In this document: positions 1 through 4,599 of the stretch, one piece after another
How the letters are laid out: every line of letters begins with the position of its first letter
How positions within the stretch are numbered: the stretch's first letter is position 1
NCBI GenBank assembly: GCA_025450405.1
Contig: JANWHL010000253.1
Location: forward strand, 1 to 5,367
Reading direction: 5' to 3'
DNA length: 5,367 bases
DNA from: Ktedonobacterales bacterium
GTDB taxonomy: Bacteria > Chloroflexota > Ktedonobacteria > Ktedonobacterales > JADMIN01
Notes under the pieces: model-generated
What the model saw: only the letters and a program-made list of their open reading frames with translations
The model's database searches: none
Told to the model about the DNA's origin: nothing
Position numbers and translations under genes: made by a program

Positions 1-534
1 GTCTCCGGGGCGCATGTAAACCCGGCGGTGACGATCGGCCTGGCGAGCGTCGGGCGCTTCGCGTGGGAAGAAGTCATCCCCTACGTGGTAGCGCAGGTGA
101 TCGGGGCGATTATCGGCGCCGCCTGCATCCTCATCGTCTACGGGCAGGAGGCGGCGAAGGTCGGCCACCTGGGCGGTCCCTCGCTGGCGCCCGGCACGAG
201 CCTCGTGCAGGGCATGTTCATCGAGGGCTTCGGAACGTTTATCCTGGTCATCACCATCATCGCGACGGCGGTGGATAGCCGCGCTCCGGTCGGCTGGGCG
301 GGCCTTGCCATCGGCATGGCGCTGGCGGCGGTCATCATGTTCATCGGCGCGGCGACGGGCGCGCCGGTCAATCCCGCCCGCGCGCTGGGGCCGGATATCG
401 TAGACCTGTTCTTCTCGGTGAAGATTGATTGGGGCGCGTATGTCGTCTCGTACCTGATCGGTCCGCTGATCGGCGGCGTCTGCGCCTGCTGGCTCTACGT
501 CTGGGTCGCGCATCTGCCCCGCAAGCGGCGGTAG
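1..534 (+). CDS. MIP-family channel (aquaporin/glycerol-facilitator-like), 5'-truncated
   Basis: This is the C-terminal 177 residues of an inner-membrane channel for water or small neutral solutes; the reading frame is open from base 1, so the start and the first two helices lie outside the window. It begins inside the first half-helix: SGAHVNPAVT carries NPA motif 1 (N at bases 19-21). The second motif, VNPARALGP, has N at 370-372 and the selectivity-filter Arg at 379-381. Hydrophobic segments follow each motif, a GP-containing last helix is present, and the protein ends in a basic tail (RKRR), as usual for MIP proteins. Family knowledge: glycerol facilitators usually have Asp after NPAR, whereas Ala here is more aquaporin-like. 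By position relative to NPA2, the helix-5 and loop-E filter residues would be Ile and Ala, so classical water selectivity is doubtful (inference). The complete gene at 1719-2468 is a paralogue. The substrate is unknown. Confidence 0.93.
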   Translation, partial: VSGAHVNPAVTIGLASVGRFAWEEVIPYVVAQVIGAIIGAACILIVYGQEAAKVGHLGGPSLAPGTSLVQGMFIEGFGTFILVITIIATAVDSRAPVGWAGLAIGMALAAVIMFIGAATGAPVNPARALGPDIVDLFFSVKIDWGAYVVSYLIGPLIGGVCACWLYVWVAHLPRKRR

Positions 535-540
535 AGCACC

Positions 541-582
541 GACCTCACCCCCCCGCCCCCTCTCCCACAAGGCGAGGGGGAG
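541..582 (+). repeat. Palindromic intergenic repeat, copy A
   Basis: A CCTCACCCCC-type leader is followed by a hairpin: the C-rich arm at 556-565 pairs with the G-rich arm at 571-580, with one mismatch and a five-base loop. Related copies lie at 3405-3444, 3517-3560 and 4535-4575. It sits just after the stop of the first channel gene. There is no T-run after the stem, so it is not a typical intrinsic terminator, although it could still slow or end transcription. It resembles dispersed REP-like elements seen between genes in GC-rich bacteria. Confidence 0.7.
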
Positions 583-677
583 TCAGAGCGCGCGACGCCA
601 ACACGTCGTGATATCAGACCGCAGATCTTCCCCCGCTTCCGAACGCGAGCGCACCATGCGGAATAGCTGACGTATGC

Positions 678-699
678 GCGCGAGGTGTGCGCGAGGTGT
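678..699 (+). repeat. 11-bp perfect tandem duplication
   Basis: The unit GCGCGAGGTGT occurs twice without a gap (678-688 and 689-699), 28 bases before the VOC gene start. It could be a regulatory site in the leader or a simple slippage product. The sequence alone does not decide this. Confidence 0.5.
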
Positions 700-716
700 C
701 ACCATCCAATGGAATC

Positions 717-723
717 GGGAGGG
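717..723 (+). promoter_or_regulatory. Ribosome binding site deciding the VOC gene start
   Basis: GGGAGGG lies four bases before the ATG at 728. An in-frame ATG at 674 would add 18 residues encoded largely by an 11-bp tandem repeat and has no comparable site, so 728 is preferred. Confidence 0.7.
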
Positions 724-727
724 CGTC

Positions 728-1153
728 ATGAAAGTACTGTTCGTCGCCGGCTTCGGACCGATTGTCTCGGACATGCCGGCGAATCGCGCGTTTTACCAGG
801 ACACGCTGGGGTTGCCCCTCGAAGGCGATGATACCTATCTCTCGACACAGGCGCTCGACGGCGTGAAGCATTTCGCGCTCTGGCCGCTGGCGGGCGCGGC
901 GCAGTCGTGCTTCGGAACCGACACCTGGCCGGATGATCTGCCCACGCCGCGGACCTGGATCGAGTTCGATGTCGAGGATGTGGCGGCCGCGACGAAGGAG
1001 CTTGAGGAGCGGGGCTATCGCGTGCTGCTGGCGGCGAAGCTGGAGCCGTGGGGCCAGACGGTGACGCGCCTGCTGGGGCCGGATGGGTCGCTCGTGGGTA
1101 TCACTTTTACCCCGCATCTGCGCCAGGAGCATGCGGATGAGGCGAACGGCTGA
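728..1153 (+). CDS. VOC-superfamily (glyoxalase/bleomycin-resistance fold) protein
   Basis: A 141-residue soluble protein with the two-module vicinal-oxygen-chelate layout. Module 1 (about residues 3-55) has a strand, then the typical helix and turn SDMPANRAFYQDTLGLPL (14-31), and ends in KHFALWPL. Module 2 (about 75-128) has WIEFDVEDV (77-85), a helix ending in ELEERGYRV, and the closing LLGPDGSLVGITFTP strand. The length fits single-domain family members. Possible metal ligands are His48 and Glu79; the Glu usual in the last strand of metal-dependent members is replaced around LVG (122-124), so full glyoxalase-type metal binding is doubtful. The family includes glyoxalases, dioxygenases and antibiotic-binding proteins; no substrate can be assigned. 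The start at 728 is supported by GGGAGGG. The HIT gene follows 64 bases downstream on the same strand, so co-transcription is plausible. Confidence 0.88.
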   Translation: MKVLFVAGFGPIVSDMPANRAFYQDTLGLPLEGDDTYLSTQALDGVKHFALWPLAGAAQSCFGTDTWPDDLPTPRTWIEFDVEDVAAATKELEERGYRVLLAAKLEPWGQTVTRLLGPDGSLVGITFTPHLRQEHADEANG

Positions 1154-1204
1154 CGGGACGAGCCGGCGTGATGGGTTGGATCAGGCGCAACCGCTCCACT
1201 CACT

Positions 1205-1211
1205 GAGGAGG
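1205..1211 (+). promoter_or_regulatory. Ribosome binding site of the HIT gene
   Basis: GAGGAGG lies six bases before the ATG at 1218. It sets the start and rules out the in-frame ATG at 1083, which would overlap the VOC coding region in another frame. Confidence 0.75.
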
Positions 1212-1217
1212 CTCCGC

Positions 1218-1691
1218 ATGACCGACGGCGAGCGCAACGTGAACGAGGGGCGGGCGCAGGAGTGTGTATTCTGCGCGATCGTGGCGGGCGCGCTCCCCGC
1301 CAGCGTCGTCTACGCCGACGAGCATGCCCTGGCGTTCCTGAGCCTGGAGCAGCCGAATCCCTACAAGACGCTCGTGATCCCGCGCGCCCATGTATCGTCG
1401 CTCTATGATCTAACCGATGAACAGGCGGCGTGTCTCTTCCAGACGACTGTGCGGGTGGCGCGGGCGATTCGGGATGTCGCCGGCGCGCAGGGACTGAACC
1501 TCGTACAGTCCAATGGGCGCGTCGGCCAGCAAGACGTCTTCCACGTCCACCTGCACCTCATTCCGCGCATGCTTGGTGACACCGCTGACGGGCGCGTAGT
1601 CCTGAGGTGGGACGAGACGACGCGCGACCGCGCGGAACTCGACCGGCTCGCGGCAGACCTGCGGGCGAGGCTTGGACAGTCAACCGGCTGA
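1218..1691 (+). CDS. HIT-family nucleotide hydrolase/transferase
   Basis: A 157-residue cytosolic protein of the histidine-triad superfamily, which cleaves or transfers at the alpha-phosphate of nucleotide conjugates (for example AMP-lysine or dinucleoside polyphosphates). The triad HVHLHLIPR lies at residues 109-117 (His109, 111, 113; the middle His is the expected nucleophile), preceded by the nucleotide-contacting segment NGRVGQQDVF (99-108). CVFC (Cys16, Cys19) near the N-terminus matches the zinc-site half seen in many Hint-like members. TLVIPRAHV (51-59) is the usual core strand, although PNPYK replaces the common NPGH-like turn before it. The C-terminal 40 residues form a charged, probably helical tail. 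The gene lies between the VOC gene and the second channel; the 27-base gap to the channel start (6 bases if its upstream ATG is used) suggests an operon. The precise substrate (Hint-like or Ap4A-type) is undetermined. Confidence 0.94.
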   Translation: MTDGERNVNEGRAQECVFCAIVAGALPASVVYADEHALAFLSLEQPNPYKTLVIPRAHVSSLYDLTDEQAACLFQTTVRVARAIRDVAGAQGLNLVQSNGRVGQQDVFHVHLHLIPRMLGDTADGRVVLRWDETTRDRAELDRLAADLRARLGQSTG

Positions 1692-1704
1692 TCGTTCATG
1701 CGAT

Positions 1705-1709
1705 GGAGG
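1705..1709 (+). promoter_or_regulatory. Ribosome binding site favouring a GTG start for the second channel
   Basis: GGAGG is spaced nine bases before GTG 1719. The in-frame ATG at 1698 has no purine-rich site at a usable distance, so GTG is the better-supported start. Confidence 0.55.
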
Positions 1710-1718
1710 CGCGACGGC

Positions 1719-2468
1719 GTGAAGCGAACACCCGACCGCTCCGCACCAACTCCGTCGGTGGCCGTTCAGGTTTTGGGCGCGGAGGTCCTCAGCCTTTTCA
1801 TCTACGTGCTGCTGGGGGCGGGCGTCGAGGCGGGCGTACGCGTGGCCGCCGCGCGGTCGGGCATTCCGCTGGGCGCGGACGCCTATCTGGTGATTGGGCT
1901 GGCGCATGGCTTCGCGCTTTTCACGGTGTCCATTCTCACGCACAACGTCTCCGGGGCGCACGTCAATCCCGCCGTCACCGTCGGTCTCGCCAGCGTCGGA
2001 CGCTTCCCCTGGCGCGCGGTGCCGCTCCAAATCGCGAGCCAGTGTGTGGGCGCGATCCTCGGAGCCGCGGCGGTTCCGGTCGTACTGGGGCGGACAGGAG
2101 CGCTGCAAGGCGAGGTCGGCGCGGCGGTGATCGCGCCGCACATCAGCCTCGTCCAGGGGATGGCGATCGAGGCGCTGGGCGCGGCCGTGCTAATGCTTAC
2201 CATCCTAGCCACCTCCGGCGATTCACGCGCGCCGGCCGGCTGGGGCGCGTTCGCCGCCGGCATGTCCGTCGCGCCGATTACGATGGTGCTTGCCCCCGCG
2301 ACGAGCGCACTGGTCAATCCCGCCCGCGCCCTCGGTCCGGAGGTGATTTTGCGAATTCTGGGGGGCCACGCCGACTGGACGGTGTTGGTGGTGATTGATG
2401 TGGTGGGTCCGATGCTGGGGGCGCTGGCCGCATGTTGGGTCTATCGGGCGATTGCCAGTCCGCGATGA
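1719..2468 (+). CDS. MIP-family channel (aquaporin/glycerol-facilitator-like), complete
   Basis: A 249-residue integral membrane channel of the six-helix MIP fold. From GTG 1719: helix 1 around residues 13-40 (AVQVLGAEVLSLFIYVLLGAG, with the helix Glu), helix 2 around 56-75, NPA motif 1 at 83-85 in SGAHVNPAVT, helix 3 around 102-124, helix 4 around 147-165, helix 5 around 177-192, NPA motif 2 at 200-202 with Arg203, and helix 6 around 220-241. Aligned by distance to the NPA motifs, the filter would be His63, Thr188, Ala197, Arg203, which is neither the AqpZ (Phe/His/Thr/Arg) nor the GlpF (Trp/Gly/Phe/Arg) pattern; Asp227 sits in the last helix where an aromatic residue is usual. Transport of water or another small solute is therefore open. 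It is a paralogue of the channel at 1-534 (73 of 140 shared positions identical, counted by hand without gaps). ATG 1698 is an alternative start adding seven residues. It is likely in one operon with HIT. Confidence 0.93.
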   Translation: MKRTPDRSAPTPSVAVQVLGAEVLSLFIYVLLGAGVEAGVRVAAARSGIPLGADAYLVIGLAHGFALFTVSILTHNVSGAHVNPAVTVGLASVGRFPWRAVPLQIASQCVGAILGAAAVPVVLGRTGALQGEVGAAVIAPHISLVQGMAIEALGAAVLMLTILATSGDSRAPAGWGAFAAGMSVAPITMVLAPATSALVNPARALGPEVILRILGGHADWTVLVVIDVVGPMLGALAACWVYRAIASPR

Positions 2469-2489
2469 CCCTGGATGATAGTCGCCGCT

Positions 2490-3146
2490 CTACAGCGCGC
2501 TCGTCGCCAGCTCGACCCGCGAGCCGACCATCGCCGGCCGCCACACATCCACGGCGAGCCACACCCAGGCATAATAGACGCCTGCGCGGCGCATCGCCCT
2601 CGCGCGGTGGTAGCCGTCGCAGAGCAGCACGTCCTCGTTCGCGCGCTTGCCCTCGCCGCCCAGGCCCACCAGCGGCGGGAAGCCGCCCCCGCGCCGCAGG
2701 GCCGCCGTATAGCGTCGCACCTTCTTCTCTTGCAGCCGCACGCCGCGCACCATCCGCACCTGCTCGATGTCCACCAGGTGCAGCTCCCAGCGATAGTTCA
2801 TCGCCTCGAACGCGCCGGCGTCCTCACCGGGCATGACATCGTAGAGGTAGCCGTTCACATGGTGGCGAGCGTCGTCTGGCGCCAACGCGCGCAGCGCGTC
2901 GAGGTCCACGCAGGGCGCGACCGAAGGCAGCGCGACGGGTTGCCGTTGGTGCGGCGCGCGTGGAGTTTCGGCGCGTTGGCGCGGAGACGGAGTGGTCGCG
3001 CGTGGGGAAGGAGCGCGCGTCGTGGCCGGACGGGAGGCGTGGGCGGGCGCGGACGGGTGGGCAGGCGCCCGCCGATCTCCACTCGCCGTGCCGCCGCCAT
3101 GCGGGCGCGACCGACCACCCCGCCCACTCCGCTCTTGCCCCGCCAT
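2490..3146 (-). CDS. Unrecognised protein with ParB/sulfiredoxin-like C-terminal region
   Basis: A 218-residue protein without a family name I can give. Residues 1-75 are rich in Arg, Pro, Ala, Ser and Thr, with no predicted fold, and look disordered. Residues 78-125 contain VDLDALRALAPDDARHHVNG and a segment (YRWELHLVDIEQVRM) that runs into VRRYTAALRRGGGFPPLV (143-160) and then LLCDGYHRARAMRRAG (174-189) and a beta-like YYAWVWLAV. The order "Y-x3-L-G-FPP-V ... DG-HR-A-AG" is what ParB N-terminal/sulfiredoxin-like domains show, where the HR motif binds nucleotide; these domains occur in CTPases, kinases and nucleases. There is no partner parA and no DNA-binding helix-turn-helix, so chromosome partitioning is not implied. 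The start at 3146 is supported by GAGGAG (3160-3155) eight bases away. The gene converges on the channel gene with a 21-base gap and is transcribed away from aroE. Confidence 0.8.
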   Translation of the reverse strand: MAGQERSGRGGRSRPHGGGTASGDRRAPAHPSAPAHASRPATTRAPSPRATTPSPRQRAETPRAPHQRQPVALPSVAPCVDLDALRALAPDDARHHVNGYLYDVMPGEDAGAFEAMNYRWELHLVDIEQVRMVRGVRLQEKKVRRYTAALRRGGGFPPLVGLGGEGKRANEDVLLCDGYHRARAMRRAGVYYAWVWLAVDVWRPAMVGSRVELATSAL

Positions 3147-3154
3147 CGCTCGCG

Positions 3155-3160
3155 CTCCTC
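3155..3160 (-). promoter_or_regulatory. Ribosome binding site of the ParB-like gene
   Basis: Read on the minus strand this is GAGGAG, eight bases before the ATG whose first base is 3146. It supports both the strand and the chosen start of this otherwise uncertain gene. Confidence 0.65.
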
Positions 3161-3316
3161 ATCCGTCGTCTTCGCGCCGCGCCTTCTCGTCGCGGCTGTC
3201 CGATCAATCAATTCGTCGCGTGGGTACACACATTCCCGCGCCGCACGCTGAACACCTGGTACGCAGATTCGGCGCCGCGCTGGTGTATCATCCACGGCAG
3301 AGCGCGCCATCTCTCA

Positions 3317-3325
3317 TGGTATCAT
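3317..3325 (+). promoter_or_regulatory. Candidate extended -10 promoter element upstream of aroE
   Basis: TGGTATCAT matches an extended -10 (TG-n-TATAAT) with one mismatch in the hexamer. It lies within a near-palindrome CATGGTATCATG (3315-3326). No good -35 box is visible at 17 bases, and the site is about 270 bases from the aroE start. A second TATCAT is at 3286-3291. Confidence 0.3.
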
Positions 3326-3385
3326 GTTCTGAAACGGGAGGCGCTGGCCCTCAGCGGGGATATGGTACCAATGGTCCAGGCAACT

Positions 3386-3404
3386 GGCGCTCGCTTCTGG
3401 CTCC
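3386..3404 (+). repeat. 19-base direct repeat, copy 1
   Basis: GGCGCTCGCTTCTGGCTCC here recurs at 3503-3521 with one mismatch (18 of 19 identical). Each copy immediately precedes, or runs into, one of the palindromic repeats at 3405-3444 and 3517-3560. Confidence 0.7.
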
Positions 3405-3444
3405 TGACCTCACTCCCTGACCCCCTCACCCACAGGAGAGGGAG
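3405..3444 (+). repeat. Palindromic intergenic repeat, copy B
   Basis: It starts with TGACCTCACTCCCTGACC, in the same orientation as copy A at 541-582, and continues into a weaker hairpin: 3423-3430 pairs with 3435-3442 with one mismatch and a four-base loop. It faces copy C at 3517-3560. Confidence 0.65.
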
Positions 3445-3502
3445 AACCGTCGCCGGAACGCCTTGGCGCTGGCTCCCTCTTCCCGCGTGAGTGGAGCACG
3501 AC

Positions 3503-3521
3503 GGCGCTCGCTTCTGACTCC
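3503..3521 (+). repeat. 19-base direct repeat, copy 2
   Basis: This matches 3386-3404 at 18 of 19 positions (A for G at the fifteenth base). It overlaps the first bases of palindromic copy C. Confidence 0.7.
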
Positions 3522-3560
3522 CCTTTCCCCCCATGCGGGAAGGGGGTCGGGGGGTTAGGT
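3517..3560 (-). repeat. Palindromic intergenic repeat, copy C (inverted)
   Basis: The hairpin arms 3520-3528 and 3537-3545 pair with one G-T wobble around an eight-base loop; the GGGGTCGGGGGGTTAGGT tail that follows is the reverse-complement counterpart of the leader of copies A and B. It ends about 30 bases before the aroE start, so it would lie in the aroE 5' untranslated leader if transcription starts upstream of it. Confidence 0.65.
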
Positions 3561-3591
3561 TCTCCACCACCACGCAGATGAGGCAGTCAGC

Positions 3592-4467
3592 ATGACGGAA
3601 CAGTCTATCATCCTTCGCGCCGGCCTCATCGGCCACCCCGTCGCGCACTCCCGGTCGCCCGCGCTGCAACTCGCCGCGTTCGACGCCCTCGGCATCGCCG
3701 CGCGCTATGAACTGTGGGACACGCCGCTGGAGGCGCTCGCCGCGCGGATCGCCTCTCTACGCGAGCCAAATATGCTCGGCGCGAACGTCACCATCCCCCA
3801 CAAGACGGCGGTACACGACCTGCTGGACGCCATCCCCTCGGAGGCCGCGCGGCTGACCGGCGCTGTGAACACGATTGTGCGCGAGGAGCGGGGTGGCGGC
3901 GTCAGGCTGCTCGGCTACAACACGGATGTCTCGGCGCTGCGGCGTGTCTTCGCGGAGCAGGGACCAGCGCTCGCGGGCAGGCGTCTGCTCACGCTGGGCG
4001 CGGGCGGCGCGGCGCGCTCGGCAGTGGCGGCGGCGCTGCTGGAGGGCGCGGCCCCCTGGGTGGCGGCTCGGCGTGTGGATGCGGCGGAGGCGCTGCTGGC
4101 GGAGCTGCGCGTCCGGCATGGCGGGAACCACCCAGCGCGCGCGCTGGACCTTGCCGACGAGCGGACGCTGACGGAGGCGCTGCGGCAGACGGCGATCCTC
4201 GTCAACGCGACGCCCATCGGCACCCTCGACCCGGCGGCAAGTCCTATCCCGCTGGCCCTGCTGGATGCGCTGCCCGACGACGCCTATGTCTTCGACATGG
4301 TCTACAATCCCCCCGCGACGGCCCTGGTGCGCGCGGCCCGCGAGCGTGGATTGCGCGCCTCCGGTGGCCTGCCGATGCTGTTGTACCAGGGCGCAGAGGC
4401 GTTCACGCTGTGGACAGGCCGGACCGCGCCGCTCGCCGCGATGCGCGCCGCGCTGGGCATGGTGTAG
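3592..4467 (+). CDS. aroE: Shikimate dehydrogenase (NADP+)
   Basis: A 291-residue cytosolic enzyme that reduces 3-dehydroshikimate to shikimate with NADPH, the fourth step of the shikimate pathway to chorismate. The substrate domain (about 8-115) shows GLIGHPVAHSRSP (11-23, Ser20 and Ser22 for the substrate carboxylate), NVTIPHK (65-71, catalytic Lys71), GAVNT (90-94, Asn93) and GYNTD (108-112, catalytic Asp112). The Rossmann domain has LGAGGAARS (135-143), NATPIG (205-210) and FDMVYNPP (234-241). The closing helix segment GLPMLLYQGAEAFTLWTG (259-276) contains the usual Tyr-Gln. Full length for the family. At the NADP-phosphate loop, the usual Asn-Arg-Thr is Ala-Arg-Arg (159-161); the basic residue is kept, consistent with NADP. 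ATG 3592 has ATGAGG (3578-3583) eight bases before it. No other shikimate gene is adjacent. The minor alternative, a quinate/shikimate dehydrogenase, is less likely. Confidence 0.97.
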   Translation: MTEQSIILRAGLIGHPVAHSRSPALQLAAFDALGIAARYELWDTPLEALAARIASLREPNMLGANVTIPHKTAVHDLLDAIPSEAARLTGAVNTIVREERGGGVRLLGYNTDVSALRRVFAEQGPALAGRRLLTLGAGGAARSAVAAALLEGAAPWVAARRVDAAEALLAELRVRHGGNHPARALDLADERTLTEALRQTAILVNATPIGTLDPAASPIPLALLDALPDDAYVFDMVYNPPATALVRAARERGLRASGGLPMLLYQGAEAFTLWTGRTAPLAAMRAALGMV

Positions 4468-4496
4468 CGGGCACCATCGTCCCAAGCTCGACCGCA

Positions 4497-4505
4497 TGGT
4501 ATAGT
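4497..4505 (+). promoter_or_regulatory. Candidate extended -10 promoter for the patatin-like gene
   Basis: TGGTATAGT fits TG-n-TATAAT with one mismatch, about 95 bases before the start at 4600. The sequence CATGGTAT around it also occurs at 3315-3322 upstream of aroE. No strong -35 is seen, as is common for extended -10 promoters. The palindromic repeat at 4535-4575 would lie in the transcript leader. Confidence 0.4.
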
Positions 4506-4534
4506 GACGGCAAAGATCTGACACGACGCTCTGG

Positions 4535-4575
4535 TTCCCCCTCTCCTCGCGGGAGAGGGGGCAGGGGGTGAGGTC
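4535..4575 (-). repeat. Palindromic intergenic repeat, copy D (inverted, best preserved)
   Basis: A perfect 10-base-pair hairpin: 4537-4546 pairs with 4552-4561 around a five-base loop. The tail CAGGGGGTGAGGT (4562-4574) is the reverse-complement match of the leader of copy A, so this copy is in the same orientation as copy C. It lies between aroE and the patatin-like gene. There is no T-run on either side, so a classical terminator is not indicated. Confidence 0.75.
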
Positions 4576-4599
4576 CAACTCCCAAGGGGAGATGCAAAT

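Larger units (their letters stand above)
3147..3591. other. Divergent intergenic region between the ParB-like gene and aroE
   Basis: These 445 bases hold no convincing gene. The left half (about 3200-3340) is less GC-rich than its surroundings and contains promoter-like TATCAT boxes. The right half holds two facing palindromic repeats (3405-3444 and 3517-3560) and a 19-base direct repeat (3386-3404 and 3503-3521). It should carry the promoters of both flanking genes. The plus-strand frame ending at 3490 has no good start or codon pattern and I do not call it. Confidence 0.6.

Noticed and set aside
614..1132. 172-residue minus-strand open frame over the VOC gene
   Set aside because: Arg-rich shadow frame without a recognisable motif; the plus-strand VOC frame explains the region.
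1607..2398. 263-residue plus-strand frame overlapping the second channel
   Set aside because: Gly/Arg-rich translation in a shifted frame of the channel gene, with both NPA motifs in the other frame.
2475..3251. 258-residue plus-strand open frame opposite the ParB-like gene
   Set aside because: Its translation is low-complexity, rich in Arg, His and Ala, with no motif. The minus-strand frame has a clear domain signature and a well-placed ribosome binding site.
3363..3490. Possible 42-residue peptide upstream of aroE, starting at ATG 3363
   Set aside because: It runs straight through palindromic repeat B and one direct-repeat copy, has no strong ribosome binding site, and shows no protein-like pattern.
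4535..4575. Rho-independent terminator after aroE
   Set aside because: The stem is strong but no T-run follows on either strand, and the flanking tail matches the repeat family elsewhere, so it is called a repeat instead.
541..4575. CRISPR array
   Set aside because: The repeats are far apart, unevenly spaced and in both orientations; there are no regular spacers and no cas genes.
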